A DNA stretch of 32,391 nucleotides from SAR202 cluster bacterium bin90. GTDB lineage: Bacteria > Chloroflexota > Dehalococcoidia > Lucifugimonadales > JADFKI01. Position 1 is the first letter of the stretch; each line of letters begins with the position of its first letter. The notes under the pieces were generated by a model, which saw nothing but the letters and a program-made list of their open reading frames with translations, made no database searches and had not been told where the DNA came from. A program made the position numbers and the translations under genes. Of this stretch, positions 17,918 through 26,336 are shown piece after piece. The stretch lies in NCBI GenBank assembly GCA_002238855.1, contig MPND01000040.1, forward strand, positions 1-32,391, written 5' to 3'.

Positions 17918-20692
17918 ATGCCCCGTGCCTTGATTTCTTACGACAAGGATCTTCCCACAATAGCCGGTAGGTTGGCTTGGGAGGAACCAACTTCACATCT
18001 TGTGAAGGACGATTCTGCCACAACTGGTTGGCGCGAACAGGATGGCAGGCGGGATAGTCAGTTGCTTCTGATTTCGAAGATTCGTGACGAGGTCAAACGC
18101 TGGCGAGAGGCCGGTTACCCGGGCGCTTCACAAGTGTCTATGCGCCTCTTTGAGTATTGGTTCCAAGAGGACCACGCAGTTCTTGGTTACCCAATCCCAT
18201 TCCGGTTTTACTTCTGCCAACGGGAGGCAATTGAGACGCTGATCTGGCTTACAGAGGTTGTCAACAAACGTGATGTCCAGGAGATGATAAAGTCCTTTGC
18301 GGACGTCTACAAGAGGGACCTACTGACGGACAACATTGTATTTCAAACCACGATGAATGGCCGTCGGCAAGTTCGCCGGTACATTCCTGAGATTGACAGA
18401 GAGGGCGTTCAAGACCTTCCTCCGGAGAACCTACGTCGGTTCGCTTTCAAGATGGCTACAGGCTCAGGCAAAACTTGGGTGATGGCCATGACCATTGTAT
18501 GGGCCCACTTCCACAAGAAGATGGTACCCGACTCCGAGTTGTCCACCAATTTCCTAGTTATTGCTCCAAACATCATCGTATACCAGAGGCTCGAAAAGGA
18601 TTTTGCCAGCAATCGCGTTTTCCGCGACATTCCGCTGATCCCACCCGAGTGGAGGGATCGGTTCTCACAGAAGGTTTTCCTTAGGGGGGAAGATACCGAG
18701 CCGGATCCATCTGGAAACCTGTTCATCACTAATATCCAGCAACTCTACGAATCTGGGGATAGAGAGTGGACCGCTGAGAATGCGATCGACGTACTTCTCG
18801 GGCCTAACTCCACGTCGAATTTGACGTCCTCAAATCGCTCGATGCTTGAACGAATAAAAGAACTAAGCCACCTTGTGGTCCTCAATGATGAAGCACATCA
18901 TGTACACGACCAAGAACTGCAGTGGAGCCAGTCGCTACTCTCCATTCACCGCTCCCTACCCAATGGTCTGGCCGCGTGGTTGGACTTCTCCGCTACTCCC
19001 AAGGACCAGAACGGAATGTACTTCCCGTGGACGATTTGTGACTACCCCTTGGCGCAAGCTGTAGAAGACAGGATCGTCAAAGCTCCCATTATAGTCACTA
19101 AGGAGGACGACCCCGATCAGCCAACGGAAGACCCGGACAGCGTAACCGCAAAGAACGCCCCGGAAAAGTACCAATACTGGCTTCATGCCGCTGTTCAGCG
19201 ATGGAGGGAACACGAGAGCGTACTGAGCAACTTTGGGACTGTTCCAGTCTTATTTATCATGGCCGAGCGGAACAATCACGCGGATGCGATAGGAGAATAC
19301 CTGCGTAAGACCAGTGAACTAGGGTTCAAGGACGACGAGGTTCTAGTCATACACACAGACACCAGCGGCGATATCAACAAGAAAGACCTCGATGCAGCTC
19401 GGGCCGCCGCTCGTGACATCGACTCGGCCGACAACAAAGTGAAGGTCATCGTCAGCGTGATGATGTTACGAGAAGGGTGGGATGTACGGAACGTTACAGT
19501 TGTACTTGGGCTACGACCATTCTCTGCAAGAGCCGAAATCCTTCCTGAGCAAGTGGTTGGCCGCGGCCTGCGATTGCTGTCTGGGGTGAGCCCCGATCGC
19601 ACACAAACGCTGGAAGTGCTGGGTACACGAAACCTTCTCCGAATATTGCACGGTCAACTTGAAAGCGAGGGAGTTGGTGTAGTTAGCACCAGCAATGATC
19701 CTCCACTTCCAGTTACGATTGAAGCTATCAAAGAGCGCGCCGCCTTTGACATAGCAATTCCTTTGACCAAGCCTAGCCTTACGCATGATATGCGCAAACT
19801 TTCAGACTTTGAAACGGACAAGCTTCAACCGATCTTTGAGGAGGGTGATCTTGAAGAGCCCTTCAGGAATCGACTCAAGATGGAATTCGCTACCACTGAA
19901 ACTGAAGTGCACAGCACAGACTTAGCAGCAGCGGGAGATCTTCCCCAAGCCCAGCAGCTGCTGGCTTCCATCACGAATAAGGTGACTGATAGAGGCAAGT
20001 TACCAAATCGGTTCGCCGAACTTTACCCACGGATTAAATCCTATGTGGCTAGCCAATGCTTCGGCAAGTCGATTGATGTCCATGAGACAAAAGTACGGGA
20101 ACATCTCAGGCGACTCGAAGTCCAGGAAGCGATCGCTGCTTATCTGGCCCGAATAATCTCTAATCTGACCGTTGAAAGACAGACCGTCGAGTTTGAGAAA
20201 GCTGAATTTCGTTTGTCACAGACGAAGTCATTTCAGTGGCGACGAAATCTGCCTCCACTTCAAGCCAACAAGACCATCTTTAACTACGTGGCTACATACA
20301 ACGACTTTGAAAGACAATTCGCAGAATTCCTCGATCAGGCAGGCGATGTCGCTCGCTTCGCGTCACTGGGCACCACTGATCAAGGTGACTCGGGGACTCA
20401 ATTCCGTGTCAATTACATCAAGACAAGTGGTGCCATTGGCTTCTATCATCCTGATTGGGTGGTGGTACAAAATACTGACTTGGGAGAGGTCAACTGGGTA
20501 ATCGAGACGAAGGGTCGGGTTTGGGAAGGAACTACAGCCAAAGACGCTGCCATGACTGAGTGGTGCCGACGGTTGGCGACAGATTATGGCATCAAGTGGC
20601 AGTACGTAAGAGTCAATCAGGACAACTATAACACCGCGAAAGCCAAGACCCTTGCAGAACTCTTGAATCCAGTAACTAGCGCGGAACTTTAG
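17918..20692 (+). CDS. type III restriction Res-like SF2 helicase with C-terminal endonuclease domain
   Basis: The 924-residue protein has SF2 helicase motifs: ATGSGKT (K185), NDEAHHVHD (DEAH 324-327), LDFSATPKD, and the C-terminal lobe signatures SVMMLREGWDVRNV and PEQVVGRGLRLL. Near the end FYHPDWVVV (D846) and VIETKGR (E863, K865) form a PD-(D/E)XK endonuclease site as in Res subunits of type III systems. It would translocate on and cut DNA lacking the mark of the adjacent methyltransferase. GGAGGT lies 7 nt before the ATG and 3 nt separate it from the upstream stop, so the two are co-translated. It is the last gene of the operon; debris of mobile elements follows. The helicase and nuclease motifs are all intact. 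Confidence 0.93.
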   Translation: MPRALISYDKDLPTIAGRLAWEEPTSHLVKDDSATTGWREQDGRRDSQLLLISKIRDEVKRWREAGYPGASQVSMRLFEYWFQEDHAVLGYPIPFRFYFCQREAIETLIWLTEVVNKRDVQEMIKSFADVYKRDLLTDNIVFQTTMNGRRQVRRYIPEIDREGVQDLPPENLRRFAFKMATGSGKTWVMAMTIVWAHFHKKMVPDSELSTNFLVIAPNIIVYQRLEKDFASNRVFRDIPLIPPEWRDRFSQKVFLRGEDTEPDPSGNLFITNIQQLYESGDREWTAENAIDVLLGPNSTSNLTSSNRSMLERIKELSHLVVLNDEAHHVHDQELQWSQSLLSIHRSLPNGLAAWLDFSATPKDQNGMYFPWTICDYPLAQAVEDRIVKAPIIVTKEDDPDQPTEDPDSVTAKNAPEKYQYWLHAAVQRWREHESVLSNFGTVPVLFIMAERNNHADAIGEYLRKTSELGFKDDEVLVIHTDTSGDINKKDLDAARAAARDIDSADNKVKVIVSVMMLREGWDVRNVTVVLGLRPFSARAEILPEQVVGRGLRLLSGVSPDRTQTLEVLGTRNLLRILHGQLESEGVGVVSTSNDPPLPVTIEAIKERAAFDIAIPLTKPSLTHDMRKLSDFETDKLQPIFEEGDLEEPFRNRLKMEFATTETEVHSTDLAAAGDLPQAQQLLASITNKVTDRGKLPNRFAELYPRIKSYVASQCFGKSIDVHETKVREHLRRLEVQEAIAAYLARIISNLTVERQTVEFEKAEFRLSQTKSFQWRRNLPPLQANKTIFNYVATYNDFERQFAEFLDQAGDVARFASLGTTDQGDSGTQFRVNYIKTSGAIGFYHPDWVVVQNTDLGEVNWVIETKGRVWEGTTAKDAAMTEWCRRLATDYGIKWQYVRVNQDNYNTAKAKTLAELLNPVTSAEL

Positions 20693-20868
20693 CCGCCAAA
20701 CGAACAAGAATACTTGTCAGGTTTCGATGTCTTGCAGTGGTACGGTCGTCGTATCTCAAGTGTTCAGTCCCACCCCCGACTAATCTAACTCTGACCGAAG
20801 CCTTCCGGATTACCCCAGTTTCCGTATGCAATCTGCAGCTAACGTAGTCGATGGTGTTGGGACTGGTC

Positions 20869-21173
20869 AACGACAATTATTCTGGCCGCTCCTGTTGCCT
20901 GAACCGATTATGTTACCGAAATTTCTGCAACTTCTAATTGACGCCCACGGGTCTGATGTTCCTTTGGTCAGCCTCTATCTCTTCACTCCGTTCGCCAGAA
21001 GCACACACCAACTCCCGCGCCATAACCCTACGCCATTGTTGCACTCGCCGTTGCAGCGTACGGAGACGGCTCCTGCTGAAGCGCTCAGGATGACGGCGTA
21101 TCAACCGACCGAGCAGTTCCGTGGCTGCGGCATCCGGCTTATGCTGAAGCCAGCTCAGTATCTCGCACCCCAC
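20869..21173 (-). pseudogene. DDE/integrase-core transposase remnant, copy 1 (C-terminal part plus element end)
   Basis: The minus-strand frame ending at 20934 encodes an 80-residue fragment with AAATELLGRLIRRHPERF and the characteristic LRTLQRRVQQWRRVMARELV, as at the C-terminus of integrase-core transposases of the IS21/IS481 kind (exact family not certain). The catalytic core is missing. Downstream of the stop, 20869-20933 matches the region after the stop in copy 2 at 30299, so the element end is probably included. It lies directly after the methylase-helicase operon. Confidence 0.7.
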
Positions 21174-21249
21174 TCCACGTCTGTGAAGTCACTATTGAGA
21201 ACAATTACTAATATACAAGGGCGGGGCAATGATGGACCACCGCGGTTTC

Positions 21250-21311
21250 CCTGAACAGCGACACCTAAATCAGGCCGTCGAGCCGCCTACATGGCACATT
21301 ATTACTCCGCC
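21250..21311 (-). repeat. 62-bp repeat, copy B (inverted relative to copy A at 6299-6360)
   Basis: The reverse complement of this stretch matches 6299-6360 at 50 of 62 positions without gaps. It lies 3 bp past the end of the tyrosine recombinase fragment on the minus strand, so it may mark where that gene was cut by the rearrangement. Confidence 0.8.
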
Positions 21312-21313
21312 TT

Positions 21314-21502
21314 TTACACACCGCCCTTGCCGGAACGTACTCTGACCGTCGGGTTGGGCGTATTGAAGGACAGATCCCGCACTTCGAGGTCGAGCCCCTC
21401 TGAGACACGCCGACCCACTCGCCACTGGTCCGGCATCATCAGCTTCGACTTCGGATTAGGCGCTGCTCTGATGATGGCGTTCACCTCGTCAGCTTCGAGG
21501 AA
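21314..21502 (-). pseudogene. tyrosine recombinase (phage-type integrase) fragment
   Basis: A 62-codon minus-strand open stretch bounded by stops and lacking a start reads like the beginning of a tyrosine recombinase catalytic domain: LEADEVNAIIRAAPNPKSK, then QWRVGRRVSEGLDLEVRDL and VRVRSGKGG. The Arg in GRRVSE corresponds to the first catalytic Arg of the family (usually GLRVSE). The N-terminal arm-binding part and the downstream Lys, His, Arg and Tyr residues are absent, so it is a fragment. It hints that an integrase-carrying element once sat here. Confidence 0.7.
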
Positions 21503-21681
21503 CTAAATCGGCGGTCTGGCGGCAAAATCGCCGTTCTCGGCCTGGCCCCAATAGCCGTCCCGCAGGGTCGCCGTAGAGGGCCCCTTTGGAGCCTAAGGTA
21601 CCCTGGGATAGAGTTGTCAGTCCGGAACGACACATCAATCAACCTCTGATCGGTTCTTCCATATTCAATCCCGACAGGCCC

Positions 21682-23448
21682 TTACACACAATCCGCGTAC
21701 GGCCAGACTTTGATTGCCACCTGCACGAGCGAGCGAGCGCGGGTCTCAATTCGATCTTCGTTCCACTCCTGCTCTTTAACGAGGTCTTTGTTGAGGAACA
21801 AAACAATATGGTCGTGTAGCTCCTGCCTCTTTTCTTCCCAGGGGCGATTGGAAAGGCTTGTGTTCAGTCTGCCGTTGGCGAGAGTGAGATTGCCCATGGT
21901 ATGGATGAGACGGTCACGGTTCGCCGCCGCCCTCCCTTCATCTTCAACATCGGCGGGCAGGCTCCAGAGGCTGCGCCTACGCCATGCTCTCGGCATGACG
22001 TGCTCGATCGTCAGATCCCGTGGTACGGACTGATCTCCTGCCTTGTTGGTTCGCAGGCCAGTCTCTATTCCCTCGAGAACGATTCGTGTGCGTCCCTGCG
22101 TCATTAGGCGGTAAACCGGGCGCTGTAAGAAGGCGTCTTCCAACTGCTGGTCGTCCGGCCACTGTGTAGCGTACGCTGTCTGTCCCTTCAGATACTGGAC
22201 GACCGCCTCACCAGCATTCTCCGGTCCCGCCTCTTCCAACGCGCTTACTAATCCGATAAAGAGTCGGCCATAGCCCCTGGTCGTCATGCCGCATACCATC
22301 CGTCGAACAAGATAGCTCTCAAGCGCCTGAAGCGCTCTAAGTATCTGTTCCATAGGGACATCCGATGAAAGCAACCACATCAGGGCAGGTGTCAACACGC
22401 CCGCCCGCAGCACACCTATGCGATAGAGAAAAGGCTTCACTTCGTCAGAAACTTCGCGCCTCTCAAGCGCCATATAAGCCTTACCAGCTTTGTGAAGATC
22501 ATCTGCAACGGCGTTGATGTCGGAATTGCCTTCAGACGCAAAATAGCGACGGAAAACCGCGAACACGTCATTGTGAGCTATCTCCTCCCGCCTGCGCATG
22601 ACAAGCCAGAAGTTCAGGAAGGCATCGACACGGGGCCGCAAAAGCCTGCCCTGGAAGACTTCTTCATTCCACCATTCGGTATCAAAGCCCCATATCCGTG
22701 TCGTGTCCGATGAGTCCTCCTGACCCGCCTCGAATAACATAAGGTTCTTCACCAGGTCCGACTGGAGCAGAGGAGTACCGCGCGCATTGAGGGTTTCGAA
22801 TATGACGTGCGGCTCTTCGTTGGGTGCAAGGTCGATGACGACCATTTGCAGCAAGTAGGCAAGAGTTCGTTCCAGGGCTTCGGCTCGCGTGTCAGTCTGG
22901 TCTGGCTGCTCGTCAAGCCACTGGCTGATCTGGAGCTTGAAGAACTCATGCGCGCGGACTATGCGCGACTCTCTGTACTCGTCACTTGGCAGGTGGTTAT
23001 GCATGGTCTGGCGGAAGGCATCCTGGTCGCCCATCGTAGGCCACACTTTGAAGGCTTTGTCGGGATCTCCGCCTTGGAACGTTCTCTTGTTGAGCACAAA
23101 CTCATTGAAGTATTCTGCCAGATCATCGTAGCCGCGCTGTTCAAAGACTTCTTGGGCCGCGTCCAGGAGCAGTTGCATCGTAGTCAATCGCTGCTGGCCG
23201 TCCACAACAATGCGGAGATCTAGTCTTCCAACGGGTTGAAGTCTGCCCTGGATCACGACCGCCCCGAGAAAGTGCGCCTGATTGGGGCCCTTCTCTTCTA
23301 TGCAGTTCTCCGCCGTATTCCGCACATCCTCCCAGAGAGGTTCCCACTGCTCTTCCTGTTCCCACACATATCGTCGTTGGAAGAGCGGGATATCGTAACG
23401 GATATTCTTAGTGAAGAGGGCTTCGAGATTCAGTATTTGGACATCCAT
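21682..23448 (-). CDS. DUF262/DUF1524 protein, GmrSD-like type IV restriction enzyme
   Basis: The 588-residue protein has an N-terminal DUF262 (GmrS-like, ParB-fold) domain with IPLFQRRYVW (20-29) and DGQQRLTT (83-90), the nucleotide-handling signature of the family. A C-terminal DUF1524 (GmrD-like, HNH-type) nuclease follows from residue 480: TIEHVMPRAW with H483, then TMGNLTLANGRLNTSLSN. Fused proteins of this architecture are known as type IV restriction enzymes that use NTP to cleave modified phage DNA, and as single-gene defence systems. It is on the minus strand, divergent from the PLD-ATPase gene. A weak site (AAAGG, 23456-23460) lies 7 nt before the ATG. All key motifs look intact. 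Confidence 0.93.
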   Translation of the reverse strand: MDVQILNLEALFTKNIRYDIPLFQRRYVWEQEEQWEPLWEDVRNTAENCIEEKGPNQAHFLGAVVIQGRLQPVGRLDLRIVVDGQQRLTTMQLLLDAAQEVFEQRGYDDLAEYFNEFVLNKRTFQGGDPDKAFKVWPTMGDQDAFRQTMHNHLPSDEYRESRIVRAHEFFKLQISQWLDEQPDQTDTRAEALERTLAYLLQMVVIDLAPNEEPHVIFETLNARGTPLLQSDLVKNLMLFEAGQEDSSDTTRIWGFDTEWWNEEVFQGRLLRPRVDAFLNFWLVMRRREEIAHNDVFAVFRRYFASEGNSDINAVADDLHKAGKAYMALERREVSDEVKPFLYRIGVLRAGVLTPALMWLLSSDVPMEQILRALQALESYLVRRMVCGMTTRGYGRLFIGLVSALEEAGPENAGEAVVQYLKGQTAYATQWPDDQQLEDAFLQRPVYRLMTQGRTRIVLEGIETGLRTNKAGDQSVPRDLTIEHVMPRAWRRRSLWSLPADVEDEGRAAANRDRLIHTMGNLTLANGRLNTSLSNRPWEEKRQELHDHIVLFLNKDLVKEQEWNEDRIETRARSLVQVAIKVWPYADCV

Positions 23449-23535
23449 TTGCGAGCCTTTCGCCTCATGTAATTTCTACGGTAAGGCTAACATCTTATCA
23501 CCCCCATACGTGACACTACTGACCGACATGAGTAA

Positions 23536-23567
23536 TTGACGCGCGGCAGAAATGTTTGTCGCGTCAA
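23536..23567. repeat. 8-bp inverted repeat upstream of the DUF262 gene
   Basis: TTGACGCG (23536-23543) pairs perfectly with CGCGTCAA (23560-23567) across 16 nt, about 90-120 bp upstream of the DUF262 start. It could be an operator for a dimeric regulator, or a hairpin in a leader RNA; no adjacent regulator gene is visible. Confidence 0.5.
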
Positions 23568-23625
23568 CTTACGGGTCGTCGCAGCCATATATCTTGAAAC
23601 CAACCTCAGACAGTGAGCAGAAGTG

Positions 23626-23664
23626 GCAACAACTACTGGCGCACCCGGCATGAACAGTTGTTGC
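23626..23664. repeat. 9-bp inverted repeat between divergent genes
   Basis: GCAACAACT (23626-23634) pairs perfectly with AGTTGTTGC (23656-23664) across 21 nt. With the repeat at 23536-23567 it makes two palindromic sites in one divergent control region, unrelated in sequence to each other. Confidence 0.5.
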
Positions 23665-23687
23665 GTTAGTTATACGAACACGACGTC

Positions 23688-23740
23688 GGTTCCGCGAACC
23701 TGTCCGAGACGGCCTTCTCCGGGTCGCCAGGCGGAGACGC
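23688..23740 (+). repeat. 53-bp duplicate of the PLD catalytic-motif region (24473-24524)
   Basis: This stretch is nearly identical to 24473-24524 inside the PLD-ATPase gene (the codons for GSANLSETAFSGRQAE), differing by one inserted G and one substitution. It is not in a gene. It is probably the scar of a tandem copy of the PLD gene or of a local duplication. Confidence 0.85.
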
Positions 23741-23810
23741 GAACAAGGGAGTGCGGATGCAGATCGATGCTGCTGAAAGTCCGCGCACCTTCCTGAGCTT
23801 CATGGACGCA

Positions 23811-23869
23811 CCTGCGGTGTTCGCAGGAATTTCATTCTTATCTCGAATCCAGATCCTGTGCGCAGCACA
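23811..23869. repeat. extragenic hairpin pair
   Basis: CCTGCG (23811-23816) and CGCAGG (23822-23827) form a 6-bp stem with a 5-nt loop, preceded by TTCATGGACG. TGTGC (23857-23861) and GCACA (23865-23869) form a second small stem. The layout resembles short dispersed extragenic palindromic repeats found in many bacterial genomes. I see no second copy in this window. Confidence 0.35.
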
Positions 23870-23995
23870 TAAGACGAAATTCCCGAGTGCCCGGTTGCTG
23901 AATTTGGTTGAAACTCACCGGCGATGCGCTGCCTGATGGATTCATTCTGACACCATGATAAACTCCGTCCAAATTCGCCCGATTGGACATTAGCC

Positions 23996-26077
23996 ATGAT
24001 GACCCCTGACAACGGCAAGATGACGCAGCGAAGTCTGCTTCTCGACGATCCTGACTCGAAGACGAAGAGTCCGCTGCTGAGTTTGCTGTACGCTCGTTCG
24101 GAAGACACCGGAGTCTTCGACCGCGACAGCCTCTTTGGCGGTTTCACTTCGATGCGGGCGTTGACCTACAGCGCGAGCATTCCGATGATTATGGGCCTGC
24201 TGCGCGACTACGACTATGAGAGATTCGAGTGCATCTTCGGGCATGGCGGCATACTGGGACGTGAGCCGCGCCAGATCATCCACTTTCAGCAGCAGATAGA
24301 CGAGCGCCTCAGCAGAGGCTTCGTCGCCATAGCCGGTGTGAGCCCTGAACGAAGGGAGATACTCCACGACCGAGTCGCCGACGGCAGGGCACGATTCTTC
24401 GTTGTGAAGGACGCGATCGCGCACGCCAAGATATATCTGCTCGAACGTGACGGGATGCGGAGAGTCGTAGTTGGTTCCGCGAACCTGTCCGAGACGGCCT
24501 TCTCCGGTCGCCAGGCTGAGACGCTCGTCGTCTATGACAATGACGATCTGGCATGGGAGCACTACCGCGGGCAGTATGAAGACGTGCTGGCTACTTCGGT
24601 CAGCAGTATGGTGGTGAGGGACAAACCGGCTGTCGCCGGCGTGATGCCGGTGGACGAGGCGCCGTTATTCAAGGAGGTAGAGGCAACGGGGCGAGAAGTC
24701 ACGATGTACGTACCGCCCGAGACGGAGCAGGAGGCGGAGTACGGTTCGGCCAACATCCTGGTTAACGTAAACAACGTGCCCAATGTGCAGCGTGCGGCGA
24801 TGCCGGACCTGGAGCGCGGCAGGAATGGCTCTCCAAACGTCCCGATAACTCCCGCCGTGGTCAGGCAGGCACGGCGCATGCCCGTGGCGCGCCCGGAGGA
24901 GGAAGACAAAGGCGCTGCCCTGCCATCACTGTCATACAACAGGCGTGGGACATTCACGCTGCAGGGAAGCGAGCTGAACCTTGATGTGAAGGCTGAGAAC
25001 GTAAGGCGTGATGCGGGGCTGCTTCTGGAGTTCTTCAATAACTACGAGGATGACTTCGTTGGCGACGTGGACAGGCTGCAGCGCGACTACTTCGGGTTCA
25101 TGTCCTGGATATACTTCGCTCCATTTATGTGCGACCTGAGAAACGCCAACATCCGGCAAGGCCTGGAGTTCCAGCAGCCGATGTTTGCCATACTGTATGG
25201 ACGGAGTGACTGCGGCAAGAGCAGCCTTACGAACACGCTGATGATCTCTATGTTCGGCTACGGCAAGAAGGGCTTCGTGCCCAACAACCTGTTCACGCCC
25301 TCCCGGGTCAGGGGCCTGAGGCAGGAATTCAGGCGGCACCCCGTAATCTTCGACGACGTGTCCAACAACCGGTTCCGGCAGTACGCCGACGAGGTTGTGA
25401 AGGACGGGGAGATCTCGCACGGCGACGAGTACCCGTGCATCGCGCTATTGATGAACTTCGACACGAGGCGCTTCAAGCCCGAGATAATCAAGCGCAGCAT
25501 GATGATATACACGCAGACTTCGCTCCCGGGCAACAGGCCTGCGGCGCGGGAGAGACTGCAGGCGTCGGTGTCCAGGATACAGGACACGCTGTCCACGTCG
25601 TTCTACCGGCAGTATCTGAAGGACATGTCCACCATCCTCGAGACGATGCCCGAGGATGCGTACAGAGACGTGGATGTGCTTCAGATGTCGTCTAATCTGC
25701 TGTGCCGGCTGTTTGAGCGCAACCTGCCGGAGGGAATGCCGGCTCCGGCGTGGCTCGAACCCGTTACGCTCAGTGGCGTGCAGAGCAGGGCGTATGAGCG
25801 TTCCGAGAAGGTGCTGTTGGGACTTCTGAGCGCCGACAGGTACACGAAGGAGCGTCATCCTCCGACAGGTCAATGGACGCTCTCGGGTAGACATGTGCTG
25901 ATAGGGGTGGACACTCGCTCGCTGCGCGACTTGCGCGAGGACATACCGAACTGGGTGATAGACGACGCGTCGAGCGTGTCGGACCAGATAGTTCTGGACC
26001 ACGGGGAACTCGAGGAGTTCCTTAATTCTCCCGTCAGAAAGCCGAATCGGTGGCCGTTTGGATTGGGCAAGCGTTGA
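23996..26077 (+). CDS. PLD-type nuclease fused to an SF3/AAA+-like ATPase
   Basis: The 693-residue protein has an N-terminal phospholipase D-superfamily domain with one motif: H143-x-K145 (HAKIYLL), Glu150 where the classical HKD has Asp, and GSANLS with N163. A single motif implies a dimeric active site, as in PLD-type nucleases. A linker of about 130 residues follows, then an ATPase: Walker A GRSDCGKSS (K408), Walker B VIFDDVS (D453, D454), a sensor-like Asn (LLMNFD, N487) and an Arg (IIKRSMM, R500) spaced as in SF3/D5-type helicases. ATPase-driven recognition controlling DNA cleavage is a plausible phage-defence role. I do not recall a named system with this architecture. No clear ribosome site precedes the start (ATG at 23996 or 23999). 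The gene is G+C richer than its SIR2 neighbour, which suggests separate acquisition. Motifs seen; function inferred. Confidence 0.85.
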   Translation: MMTPDNGKMTQRSLLLDDPDSKTKSPLLSLLYARSEDTGVFDRDSLFGGFTSMRALTYSASIPMIMGLLRDYDYERFECIFGHGGILGREPRQIIHFQQQIDERLSRGFVAIAGVSPERREILHDRVADGRARFFVVKDAIAHAKIYLLERDGMRRVVVGSANLSETAFSGRQAETLVVYDNDDLAWEHYRGQYEDVLATSVSSMVVRDKPAVAGVMPVDEAPLFKEVEATGREVTMYVPPETEQEAEYGSANILVNVNNVPNVQRAAMPDLERGRNGSPNVPITPAVVRQARRMPVARPEEEDKGAALPSLSYNRRGTFTLQGSELNLDVKAENVRRDAGLLLEFFNNYEDDFVGDVDRLQRDYFGFMSWIYFAPFMCDLRNANIRQGLEFQQPMFAILYGRSDCGKSSLTNTLMISMFGYGKKGFVPNNLFTPSRVRGLRQEFRRHPVIFDDVSNNRFRQYADEVVKDGEISHGDEYPCIALLMNFDTRRFKPEIIKRSMMIYTQTSLPGNRPAARERLQASVSRIQDTLSTSFYRQYLKDMSTILETMPEDAYRDVDVLQMSSNLLCRLFERNLPEGMPAPAWLEPVTLSGVQSRAYERSEKVLLGLLSADRYTKERHPPTGQWTLSGRHVLIGVDTRSLRDLREDIPNWVIDDASSVSDQIVLDHGELEEFLNSPVRKPNRWPFGLGKR

Positions 26078-26233
26078 AGGCTAAGTGTCGGCAATTGCAG
26101 TCGATACTTGCGCCACCTTGTGCATCCACCATTGCCAGGGGAGCTACCTGCAATGTGTGGACAGTTGGACCATACAGAGTAGGTTTAGTCAATTTGTCGT
26201 CCAGCGCGCTGTCAGTTGAACACGCACTCCGAG

Positions 26234-26262
26234 TTCATTCATTTGATAGTTTGTTCTATGCT
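26234..26262 (+). promoter_or_regulatory. weak promoter-like pair upstream of the SIR2 gene
   Basis: TTCATT (26234-26239) and TATGCT (26257-26262) are separated by 17 nt, about 75 nt before the SIR2 start, in an otherwise gene-free 259-bp gap. The hexamers are only partial matches to the consensus. Confidence 0.2.
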
Positions 26263-26336
26263 ACGATGGACGACAATAGCGAGTCGCATTTGCGGTAGAG
26301 ACATGCCAGTGCCAGATATTCTCAGGAGTCGGACTG

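Larger units (their letters stand above)
23449..23995. other. divergent intergenic region with inverted repeats and a duplicated gene fragment
   Basis: About 550 bp between two divergent defence genes. It holds two perfect inverted repeats (23536-23567 and 23626-23664), a 53-bp duplicate of part of the downstream PLD gene (23688-23740), and a hairpin-bearing stretch (23811-23869). A 60-codon frame from ATG 23757, with AAGGGA upstream, covers that hairpin stretch; I regard it as an extragenic repeat, not a gene. Confidence 0.5.

Noticed and set aside
17918..20692. Classifying the operon as an ordinary type III restriction-modification system
   Set aside because: Mod- and Res-like genes are present, but they are co-transcribed with a UvrD-nuclease and a GHKL ATPase-DUF3883 protein, which type III systems lack.
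21710..22107. Forward frames inside the DUF262 gene
   Set aside because: They are antisense to a motif-rich 588-residue gene and show no motifs of their own.
23757..23936. 60-codon + frame with a ribosome-like AAGGGA upstream
   Set aside because: It runs through two hairpins typical of extragenic repeats and has no recognisable domain.
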